Source of the DNA: Flavipsychrobacter sp. | Lineage (GTDB): Bacteria > Bacteroidota > Bacteroidia > Chitinophagales > Chitinophagaceae | Reading direction: 5' to 3' | Length of the DNA stretch: 38,489 nt | Assembly: GCA_025963465.1 (NCBI GenBank) | Contig: JAOQAP010000026.1 | Span: 1-38,489 of the forward strand | Shown: piece after piece, positions 31,376 to 38,489 of the stretch | How the letters are laid out: each line of letters starts with the position of its first letter | Position numbering within the stretch: position 1 is the stretch's first letter | Notes under the pieces: model-generated | Databases searched by the model: none | Seen by the model: only the letters and a program-made list of their open reading frames with translations | What the model was told of the DNA's origin: nothing | Position numbers and translations under genes: made by a program

Positions 31376-34300
31376 ATGAGCCTACCATCATTATCACTTC
31401 GTCGGCCGGTACTCGCTATTGTACTCAACATTATTATTATAGTGTTTGGCGGCATTGGCTTTCATTACCTAGGTATCCGCGACTACCCTTCTATTGATCC
31501 GCCGATAATCAACGTAAGGACGAGTTATGCCGGCGCCAATCCCGATGTAATAGAATCGCAGATAACAGAGCCTATTGAAAAATCTATTAACGGTATTGCA
31601 GGTATTAAAAACGTTTCTTCTACCAGTTCACAGGGCTCCAGTAGCATCAGTGTCGAATTCGACCTGGGCGTTGACCTTGAAGCAGCAGCTAATGACGTGC
31701 GTGATAAAGTATCACAATCCACAAAAAATCTTCCGCAAAATATAGATGCTCCACCAGTAGTTACAAAAGCCGATGCCAGCGCCACACCTATCATATCCAT
31801 GACGGTGCAGAGCATGACCAAGAACCCGATGGAGCTGACTGACTATGCAGAAAATGTACTGGTAGAACGGCTGCAAACCATACCCGGTGTAAGTAGTATA
31901 CAGGTATGGGGTGAAAAATTGTACTCTATGCGCCTTTGGCTCGATCCTTTGAAAATGGCTGGCTACAGCATTACCTTCCAGGATATACAGGATGCGCTTA
32001 CAGGCCAGAACGTGGAGCTGCCGGCAGGTAAAATATCAGGATCGCATACTGAGCTGTCTGTACGTACACTGGGCAAGCTTACTAACGAAACAGAATTCAA
32101 TAACCTCATTGTAAAAAATATTGATGGCAGGGACATACGGCTTAAAGATATTGGAGAAGCTGTATTAGGACCCGCAAATGAAGAAACACAGCTTAAGGAA
32201 AGCGGCGTACCAATGGTGGCCCTGGCCATTATACCACAGCCCGGCTCCAACTACGTAGCCATTGCCGATGAATTTTACAAACGTTATAACCAGCTAAAAA
32301 AGGACATTCCCAAAGACTTTAAAGTAGATATAGCGCAGGACAATACGGCGTTCATTAAAAAGTCCATTTCAGAAGTAGAGGAAACGCTCATCATTGCCTT
32401 CTCGCTTGTTATCATTATCATCTACTTATTCTTCCGCGACTGGCTTATTGCTTTCCGCCCTCTTATAGATATCCCGGTAAGCCTTATCGGTGCGTTCTTC
32501 ATCATGTATATTATGGGCTTTACCATCAATATACTTAGCCTGCTGGCCATAGTATTGGCCACTGGCCTCGTGGTAGACGATGGTATCGTGGTCACGGAAA
32601 ATATATTCAAGAAGATAGAACAGGGCATGAACAAGCATAAAGCGGCCCGGGAAGGCAGCGAAGAAATATACTTCGCCGTTATCTCCACTTCTATTACGCT
32701 TGCTGTTGTATTTCTTCCTATCATCTTCCTGCAGGGTTTTACCGGCAGGCTATTCCGAGAGTTTGGTATAGTGGTGGCAGGCGCTGTATTAATTTCTGCA
32801 TTCGTATCTCTTACACTTACTCCGGTGCTCAATGTACTTATGACAAAGGATGTACATAAGGCATCTAAGTTCTACACTAAAACAGAACCTTTCTTCGTAG
32901 GCATGGAGCATAAGTATCGCCAGGGCCTTGAGTGGATCATGAAGCACCGTTGGGTGGCACTTACCGGTATTGCTGTTTCATTTGTTCTGATAATACTTAT
33001 AGGCAGAGGCATGCAAAGTGAGCTGGCACCATTGGAAGACCGCAGTCGTTTCCGCTTGCAGGCAACGGCGCCGGAAGGTACTTCTTACGATGCTATGGAC
33101 AACTATATGGACAAGCTGGTAAACCTGGTCAGGGACAGTGTGCCTGAGGCTTTGGTCAACTTATCCATTACAGCACCCGGGTCTTCCGGTACTGTCAATT
33201 CCGGTTCGCTCAACATCAGGCTATCTGATGCAGGAGACCGTAAGCGCAGCCAGGCGCAGATAGTTGATGCGCTGGGTAAAGATCTGAAACGGTTCAGTTT
33301 TGGCAAGGCATTTCCTATACAGGAACCTACTATAGCCGTAAAACGCGGAGGAAGTGCATTCCCTGTAGTATTTGTGTTGCAGAACATCGACTTTGAAAAA
33401 CTGGAAAAAGTACTGCCCCGCTTCCTTGATGAAGCTAATAACAACAAAACTTTCCAGGGGGTTGACGTAGATCTTAAATTCAATAAGCCTGAGCTATCTG
33501 TAAACATTGATCGTGCAAAAGCATCTGATATGGGCATCTCCATCAATGACGTATCGCAGACATTGCAGTTTGCGCTTAGCAATGGTCGTCTCGGTTATTT
33601 CACCATCAGCGGCAAGCAATACCAGGTAATCGCCCAGGTATTCCGCGGCAGCAGGGATGCACCGGTAGACCTTACACAATATAATGTACGGGCAAAGAAT
33701 GGGCAATTGGTGTCAATAGATAATGTGGTACAGATAAAAGAGTCTACCAGCCCGTCACAGATATTCCACTACAATCGTTACAAATCTGCAACCATATCTG
33801 CAAATCTTGCCGCAGGTAAGACCATAGGAGATGGCATAGCAGCAATGCAGGATATCTATACTAAGCTGAAGAATGAAAAGGTCATAGATGACACTTTCAA
33901 TTCAACGCTCTCCGGCTCCTCGCTCGATTATGCAGAAAGTTCTTCCAATACATCATTCGCGTTCCTGCTGGCATTAGCGCTTATTTATCTTATCCTGGCC
34001 GCCCAGTTCGAAAGCTTTATGGACCCGCTTATCATTATGCTCACTGTGCCACTGGCGCTTGCGGGTGCATTGTTATCACTGTGGATATACGGTCAAACGC
34101 TCAATATATTCTCTGAGATAGGTATGATCATGCTCATAGGGCTTGTAACCAAAAATGGTATACTTATAGTAGAGTATGCAAACCACATCCGTGAAAAAGG
34201 CAGCAGCAAAATGGAGGCGGCGATAGAAGCGGCCACCATGCGTTTGCGTCCTATATTAATGACCAGTCTTGCGATGGTATTTGGCGCTTTGCCTATTGCG

Positions 34301-34468
34301 TTGTCACTGGGTGCAGCTTCTACCAGCCGCAAGCCACTGGGTATTGTTATTGTGGGTGGTGTTATGTTCTCTTTGGTATTATCTTTATTTATTGTGCCGG
34401 TCATCTATTCTTACCTTTCGCGAAGGAAAGACGTAGTGCCATCGGCAATAGCAAAGCTGGATGAATAA
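31376..34468 (+). CDS. RND multidrug efflux permease (AcrB/HAE1-like)
   Basis: This 1030-residue inner-membrane proton/drug antiporter has the full RND layout: an N-terminal TM helix (PVLAIVLNIIIIVFGGIGF), two large periplasmic porter loops, and two TM bundles. The proton-relay residues are present: D401-D402 in VVDDGIVV and K926 in TKNGILIVEYA, with Arg in MRLRPILMTSLAM. The IRDYPSIDPP and SYAGANPDVIE segments are typical of the HAE1 (hydrophobe/amphiphile) group rather than the CusA heavy-metal group. It overlaps the TolC-like gene by 8 bases. The adaptor gene is not upstream as usual but is convergent, beyond the TolC-like gene. Substrates are unknown. Confidence 0.96.
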   Translation: MSLPSLSLRRPVLAIVLNIIIIVFGGIGFHYLGIRDYPSIDPPIINVRTSYAGANPDVIESQITEPIEKSINGIAGIKNVSSTSSQGSSSISVEFDLGVDLEAAANDVRDKVSQSTKNLPQNIDAPPVVTKADASATPIISMTVQSMTKNPMELTDYAENVLVERLQTIPGVSSIQVWGEKLYSMRLWLDPLKMAGYSITFQDIQDALTGQNVELPAGKISGSHTELSVRTLGKLTNETEFNNLIVKNIDGRDIRLKDIGEAVLGPANEETQLKESGVPMVALAIIPQPGSNYVAIADEFYKRYNQLKKDIPKDFKVDIAQDNTAFIKKSISEVEETLIIAFSLVIIIIYLFFRDWLIAFRPLIDIPVSLIGAFFIMYIMGFTINILSLLAIVLATGLVVDDGIVVTENIFKKIEQGMNKHKAAREGSEEIYFAVISTSITLAVVFLPIIFLQGFTGRLFREFGIVVAGAVLISAFVSLTLTPVLNVLMTKDVHKASKFYTKTEPFFVGMEHKYRQGLEWIMKHRWVALTGIAVSFVLIILIGRGMQSELAPLEDRSRFRLQATAPEGTSYDAMDNYMDKLVNLVRDSVPEALVNLSITAPGSSGTVNSGSLNIRLSDAGDRKRSQAQIVDALGKDLKRFSFGKAFPIQEPTIAVKRGGSAFPVVFVLQNIDFEKLEKVLPRFLDEANNNKTFQGVDVDLKFNKPELSVNIDRAKASDMGISINDVSQTLQFALSNGRLGYFTISGKQYQVIAQVFRGSRDAPVDLTQYNVRAKNGQLVSIDNVVQIKESTSPSQIFHYNRYKSATISANLAAGKTIGDGIAAMQDIYTKLKNEKVIDDTFNSTLSGSSLDYAESSSNTSFAFLLALALIYLILAAQFESFMDPLIIMLTVPLALAGALLSLWIYGQTLNIFSEIGMIMLIGLVTKNGILIVEYANHIREKGSSKMEAAIEAATMRLRPILMTSLAMVFGALPIALSLGAASTSRKPLGIVIVGGVMFSLVLSLFIVPVIYSYLSRRKDVVPSAIAKLDE

Positions 34469-35768
34469 GTATATGACAAAACCGCTAACCATATTATTGC
34501 TATTATTGTGCGGTGCCGCTCGTGCGCAGCAGCATCTTTCTCTGGAGGAGGCTATTGCCAAAGCGCTCAAACGCAACTTTGATATTAATATAGCAGACCT
34601 TGCAGCACAACAGGCCGCAAGGAACAATACGTTAGGCAATGCCGGCTTTTCACCTTATGTATTCCTCAATGCATCGGTTACTGAAAGCAGGAACAATGTG
34701 CGCAGCGACCTTGCCAGTGGTGCAGTACAAAACAATCCCCGTGCGGTAAGCTCTAACTACAATCCTTATCTGGTCGTTAACTGGACCATATTTGATGGCG
34801 GTAAAATGTTCCTGGTAAAAAAGGAATTAGGAGAGCTGGAAGCTATGAGCCAGGTGCAGCTGAAAGCGCAAATGCAGACCGTTATCTCGCGTACCATACA
34901 GACTTACGCACAAGTCGTGCTGGACAATAAACAAGTAGCCGCAGTAAGTACGGCCCTTGCGCTTGCAAAGGTGCGTATGCAGATATCTGATATCAAATTC
35001 AGAACCGGTGCCGGTGCCAAAATAGATTACCTGCAGGCAAGAGTAGATTATAATGCCCGCCAATCAGATTCATTGACATTTATTGCCAACCTCACACAGG
35101 CAAGGGATTCCTTAAGTGTGCTGATGGGCGAAAATGATGGCTATGAATACGAAATAGACGATAGCCTGGATCTGAATACCGGTCTGCAGCCACTAAGCGG
35201 AGACCGCGTGGCAGATGTAAACCTCAACTTGAGCGTTTATCGTTACAATGCGCAGGTATCACACCTGAATGCTAAGATAGCCAACACTTATTTTCTTCCT
35301 ACCGTTGCCTTATCCACCGGCTACAACTATTCGCATACGTCCAACTCTACGGGCTTTGCCCTGTTCAGCCAAAGCTATGGGCCCAGCGGATCGCTCACGT
35401 TTAGTTTACCCATATTCGAAGGTGGCAACCTGCGCAGGCAATCTAAAGTAGCATCCCTGCAGGCAATGCGCGATGACCTGCTTTTTGAACGGCAGAACAC
35501 GATACTGGGCAGGCAATACCGTACCGCATGGAGAAACTATGAATTATCAGTAGCTGCTTACAAACTGGAGCATGAGAACATCACATTTGCCAAAGAGAAC
35601 CTCGATGTACAGGTAGCACGTTTCAAAGTAGGTATAGGCACTACGCTTGAGGCCCGCCAGGCAGAGAATGACTATGTCACAGCCTTGCAGCGACTATATA
35701 CAGCTGCTTACAACCTGAAAGTCGATGAAACAATTGTTCTTGAACTGGAGAACCAACTGGTGAAATAG
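34461..35768 (+). CDS. TolC-family outer membrane efflux protein
   Basis: This 435-residue outer-membrane channel component has a signal peptide (hydrophobic run before GAARAQQ) and the OEP pattern HLSLEEAIAKALKRN. The two internally related OEP halves each contain an AxxxLxxAxxxxxxxxxxxxxG-type helical region (around 34840-35060 and 35440-35680). It would complete the pump by linking the adaptor and permease to the outside. The start at 34461 overlaps the permease gene by 8 bases; an ATG at 34473 (MTKPLTIL) is equally possible and also gives a good signal peptide. It converges on the adaptor gene with a 9-base gap. Confidence 0.93.
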   Translation: MNKYMTKPLTILLLLLCGAARAQQHLSLEEAIAKALKRNFDINIADLAAQQAARNNTLGNAGFSPYVFLNASVTESRNNVRSDLASGAVQNNPRAVSSNYNPYLVVNWTIFDGGKMFLVKKELGELEAMSQVQLKAQMQTVISRTIQTYAQVVLDNKQVAAVSTALALAKVRMQISDIKFRTGAGAKIDYLQARVDYNARQSDSLTFIANLTQARDSLSVLMGENDGYEYEIDDSLDLNTGLQPLSGDRVADVNLNLSVYRYNAQVSHLNAKIANTYFLPTVALSTGYNYSHTSNSTGFALFSQSYGPSGSLTFSLPIFEGGNLRRQSKVASLQAMRDDLLFERQNTILGRQYRTAWRNYELSVAAYKLEHENITFAKENLDVQVARFKVGIGTTLEARQAENDYVTALQRLYTAAYNLKVDETIVLELENQLVK

Positions 35769-35777
35769 AAACAGAGA

Positions 35778-36875
35778 TTATCGTACTGTATCCGAACCAT
35801 GAGGGGAAGCCCCTTTAGGGGTTTGGGGTATCCTCACCCTCACCTGCATATTCGGTTTCACCTGCATGATGCCGGTTGTAATGATGGTGTCGCCTTCTTT
35901 TAACCCCTGTACTATCTCTACCATATCATTGGTACGTGTACCTATCTTTACTACTACCATTTTTGCTTTACCCCCGCTAACCACAGCTACTTCCTTGTCC
36001 CTGCTGGTTGGGATGATAGCCTCCGATGGTATCAGCAGCGCATTCTTATTATTTTCAAACGGGATGATAACATGAGTAAATGATCCGGCTGTCAACTTAT
36101 GTTCCTGGTTTTGTACCAGCGCACGCACTTTCAGTGTGCGTGTTATGACATCAGCAGCGGGCTCTACAGCACTTATCACTGCTGAAAAAGTATCCAGTTT
36201 GCCTGTCACTGTAAATGTGATCTTTTTGCCCGGGTTTACTTCATCCCGGTATTGGTCAGGAATTGTAAAATCCATCTTCAGTATTTTCGTCTGCTGTAAG
36301 GTAGCTATTACGGTTGTGGGTGTCACCACAGCCCCTTTGCTCACATTCCTGATACCGATACGTCCGGAGAATGGCGCAACGATGGTCGTCTTACGCAGCA
36401 ATGCATCAGAATAGGCCAGGTCTGCGTTTATTGATTGTATCTGTGCCGTAGTGGTTTCGTAGTCCTGCTGGCTGATGCCACCTATGCGTAGCAGTTCTAC
36501 CTGTCTCAACTTTATCTTTTCCTGCAGCTCACGCTGTGCTTTCGATTTTTGTATCTGGGCCCTTATATCATCATTGTATATTTTCAGCAACACCTGTCCC
36601 GCACTTACATGAGTACCCTCTTCAAATGATATGTTCGTTACCCTACCCGACACCTCCGGCAATATCTGTATCTCTTCATTAGGCAGCAATGAGCCGCTTG
36701 CAGTATAATCACTTTGAAATGCCTGCGGCTTTACTACATATCCTTCCGCATTCAGTATATTGGTCTTTGGCTTTGCTTCTTCCTCTTCCTTCTTTTTACT
36801 GTTACATGCAGCAAGGCTATACAGCAGACTTATACTAACAACTGGTATCAGGAAACGTAGCGAGGTCATTTTCAT
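35778..36875 (-). CDS. RND efflux adaptor lipoprotein (membrane fusion protein)
   Basis: This 365-residue periplasmic adaptor is of the HlyD/AcrA family. It has a lipoprotein signal with lipobox LAAC (C24), followed by a Lys/Glu-rich tether. A lipoyl-like half-motif (LPEVSGRVTNISFEEGTHV) comes next, then a helical hairpin (about 105-165), the second lipoyl half (IVAPFSGRIGIRNVSKG), a beta-barrel, and a membrane-proximal domain ending near VKPNMQVRVRI. It clearly belongs with the permease and TolC-like genes next door, yet it is on the opposite strand and therefore separately transcribed. Its 3' end contains overlapping CCCC/GGGG hairpin-forming sequence at 35802-35821. Confidence 0.94.
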   Translation of the reverse strand: MKMTSLRFLIPVVSISLLYSLAACNSKKKEEEEAKPKTNILNAEGYVVKPQAFQSDYTASGSLLPNEEIQILPEVSGRVTNISFEEGTHVSAGQVLLKIYNDDIRAQIQKSKAQRELQEKIKLRQVELLRIGGISQQDYETTTAQIQSINADLAYSDALLRKTTIVAPFSGRIGIRNVSKGAVVTPTTVIATLQQTKILKMDFTIPDQYRDEVNPGKKITFTVTGKLDTFSAVISAVEPAADVITRTLKVRALVQNQEHKLTAGSFTHVIIPFENNKNALLIPSEAIIPTSRDKEVAVVSGGKAKMVVVKIGTRTNDMVEIVQGLKEGDTIITTGIMQVKPNMQVRVRIPQTPKGASPHGSDTVR

Positions 36876-37147
36876 GGACGGAGGTAAAGGTTTTTGTAAA
36901 GATATTCATTGATAAAACACGACATGCTATCATGAACGCTTAATATCAATAGTAAAAAGTTAAAAAATATTATGCCCAAAAAACATTAATAAAATACCCA
37001 TAACTCAACCCAGTCCATATATACAGAAACTCAGGTCATATTATATTGTCCGTCAATGCTATACGTTTGTTAAGCATCGTTCAAAGCAGCTAAGGGTATG
37101 TAATTATCATTACCTTTAAACAAATTACTGAAAGTCCTCAGACATTT
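36876..37147. other. 272-base gene-free stretch
   Basis: AT-rich divergent region between the adaptor gene (minus) and a two-TM protein (plus). It contains TACGTTTG at 37062-37069, a -7 match for the plus gene. A near match for the adaptor gene, TAACTTTT on the minus strand, lies near 36955-36962. I see no RNA gene or strong hairpin. Confidence 0.5.
37062..37069 (+). promoter_or_regulatory. Candidate -7 element of the two-TM protein gene
   Basis: TACGTTTG is an exact TAnnTTTG match, 78 bases upstream of the start at 37148. It predicts a leader of about 70 bases. Confidence 0.35.
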
Positions 37148-37657
37148 ATGCTTTTTACAAGAACACGCAGATACCAGTTTTCCGTACCTAAAGAACACCT
37201 GAGGTACAGGTTGCTGGGCAGTCATGTGAAGATACATAACATGGACTTCGAAGTGCTGGAAAAAGAACAAAAGCTGCACATAATACCTCATGCCGAGCAG
37301 GTGAACACGATCAAGACCTTACCTATTACCTATGTAGAGCTTAAAGAGGACGGTAACAAGACCAAAGTGGTCATTACGTCTGAAATGCGGAAGCTGGATA
37401 CAGGTGGCCCTTTGCTCATTATCATCTTCTGCGCCTTCCTGCTGGCTGCCTCTATAGTGTTATTGTATATAGGCAAAGACCCCATGCTTACCTATGCTAT
37501 GTGGGGTGTTGCCGTGTTTATCTTTACCCTGTTCCTTATACGCATGCAACTGGGCTATTTCGACTATGTTCGTAAGATACGGAGCTATATGCAGCTGACA
37601 GGTGACCAGATCACCAAAGACGTGAGGCAACAGCTCTTCAAGCATAAGCTGAAGTAA
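37148..37657 (+). CDS. Two-TM membrane protein of unknown function
   Basis: This 169-residue protein has a charged N-terminal half (RRYQFSVPKEHLRYRLLG; KTLPITYVELKEDGNKTKV) that looks like a small beta-rich domain. Two transmembrane helices form a hairpin (about 80-104, LLIIIFCAFLLAASIVLLYI; about 113-131, MWGVAVFIFTLFLI). A basic amphipathic tail (KDVRQQLFKHKLK) ends the chain. No known domain is recognised and there is no signal peptide. It is separated from mdh by 156 bases that carry an mdh promoter, so it is probably its own unit. Length and codon use support a real gene. Confidence 0.75.
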   Translation: MLFTRTRRYQFSVPKEHLRYRLLGSHVKIHNMDFEVLEKEQKLHIIPHAEQVNTIKTLPITYVELKEDGNKTKVVITSEMRKLDTGGPLLIIIFCAFLLAASIVLLYIGKDPMLTYAMWGVAVFIFTLFLIRMQLGYFDYVRKIRSYMQLTGDQITKDVRQQLFKHKLK

Positions 37658-37767
37658 TTGTAGCCAGCCTGTCAACAAATTACCCCTTCGACCGCCATAG
37701 CGGCTATATGATAACACAATTTGCCGCGAAGGAGAATTAACTAATTTACCAATTAACCAATTACCCT

Positions 37768-37775
37768 TATATTTG
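37768..37775 (+). promoter_or_regulatory. Candidate -7 element of mdh
   Basis: TATATTTG is an exact TAnnTTTG match, 38 bases before the mdh start. The leader would be about 32 bases and A-rich before the ATG, as is usual for Bacteroidota initiation regions. Confidence 0.5.
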
Positions 37776-37813
37776 CGCCTTAATTGCAATTTTAACCTCA
37801 AAAACATATATAA

Positions 37814-38489
37814 ATGAAAGTAACTGTAGTGGGCGCCGGTGCCGTTGGCGCTACCTGTGCCGACAACATTGCCCGCAAAGAGCTGGCTGAAGAACTGGTA
37901 TTAGTAGACATCAAAGAAGGCTTTGCTGAAGGTAAAGCCCTGGACATTACCCAGACAGCATCATTGCTGGGCTTTGATACACGTGTGATAGGTGTTACCG
38001 GCGATTACAGCAAAACGGCTAACTCTGATGTTTGTGTGATCACTTCAGGTATACCACGTAAACCGGGTATGACACGTGAAGAGCTGATAGGCACTAACGC
38101 CAAGATAGTAGAAGGCGTTTGCAAAAACCTGCTGCAGTACTCTCCTAATGCGATCATAGTGGTTATATCTAACCCTATGGATACTATGACCTACCTGGCA
38201 CTTAAATCTACAGGTATTGATAAACACCGTATCATAGGCATGGGCGGTATACTGGACAGCGCACGTTTCAAGTGCTACATCCAGAAAGAACTGAACTGCT
38301 CACAGAACGACCTGCATGCTGTAGTAGTAGGCGGTCATGGCGATACTACCATGATACCACTTACACGTCTTGCTACAGTGAACGGTACACCGGTATCTAA
38401 CATGCTGGGCGCTGACCAACTGAAGAAAATAGCTGCTGACACAATGGTAGGCGGCGCTACACTTACCGGCCTGCTGGGCACATCTGCAT
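37814..38489 (+). CDS. mdh: Malate dehydrogenase, LDH-like type (3' partial)
   Basis: 225 codons are visible before the window ends. It oxidises malate to oxaloacetate with NAD in the TCA cycle. The Rossmann motif GAGAVGA starts at residue 7. The active-site loop reads IPRKPGMTREEL; its first Arg (R82) is the residue that selects malate/oxaloacetate over lactate, and R88 is the second substrate Arg. ISNPMDTMTY follows, and the catalytic His is H175 in GGHGD. This is the LDH-like tetrameric group typical of Bacteroidota, not the E. coli-type dimer. The start is preceded by an A-rich leader. Confidence 0.96.
   Translation, partial: MKVTVVGAGAVGATCADNIARKELAEELVLVDIKEGFAEGKALDITQTASLLGFDTRVIGVTGDYSKTANSDVCVITSGIPRKPGMTREELIGTNAKIVEGVCKNLLQYSPNAIIVVISNPMDTMTYLALKSTGIDKHRIIGMGGILDSARFKCYIQKELNCSQNDLHAVVVGGHGDTTMIPLTRLATVNGTPVSNMLGADQLKKIAADTMVGGATLTGLLGTSA

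Overview
The window looks like a chromosomal segment of a Bacteroidota bacterium, most likely a Chitinophagaceae-like member. The evidence is a SprE/PorW-type TPR protein, a DUF5686 protein with an N-terminal carboxypeptidase-regulatory-like domain, a BlaI/M56 pair whose M56 protein ends in a TonB-C domain, an archaeal/eukaryal-type ProS, weak Shine-Dalgarno sequences, and several promoters with the Bacteroidota -7 element TAnnTTTG. Base composition is moderate and even throughout. I saw no rRNA, tRNA, CRISPR array, insertion sequence, integrase or phage gene. Both edge genes are cut by the window: the SprE-like gene at the left and malate dehydrogenase at the right. No gene-free stretch exceeds 300 bases; the longest are 36876-37147, 26947-27152 and 11356-11532.

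Layout. 1-4.6 kb: SprE-like TPR protein, an exported-looking glutathione peroxidase, a divergent hotdog thioesterase/FAH-family pair, and a Doc toxin with a small antitoxin on the minus strand. 4.7-6.9 kb: a translationally coupled run of ung, plsC and a Rossmann/DUF2520 gene. 6.9-9.8 kb: a FadL-type outer membrane protein and a Gly/Tyr-rich secreted protein, both minus. 9.9-16.0 kb: proS with a strong terminator, a six-sensor-domain soluble histidine kinase, and an FAD monooxygenase directly behind it. 16.0-20.2 kb (minus): long-chain acyl-CoA ligase, a ClC antiporter with CBS domains, and a small unknown protein. 20.3-22.0 kb: BlaI-type repressor plus M56 protease behind three phased palindromes. 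22.0-27.0 kb: trpS, a deoxynucleoside kinase, a DUF5686 outer membrane protein, and a secreted unknown. 27.1-31.2 kb: a second multi-PAS kinase and a single-domain response regulator. 31.4-36.9 kb: RND pump and TolC-like protein on plus, with the adaptor lipoprotein convergent on minus. 37.1-38.5 kb: a two-TM unknown and mdh.

Much of this is housekeeping (DNA repair, aminoacylation, nucleotide salvage, phospholipid synthesis, TCA cycle) mixed with envelope and sensing functions. I found no clear new multi-gene defence or biosynthetic system. The most distinctive signal is regulatory: three identical-pattern palindromes ACTAA-N4-TTAGT placed exactly 20 bp apart just upstream of the BlaI-type repressor. 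Next are the Doc module with a non-Phd-looking antitoxin and a 16-bp palindrome over its putative promoter, the kinase/monooxygenase pairing, and the efflux system whose adaptor faces its pump genes.
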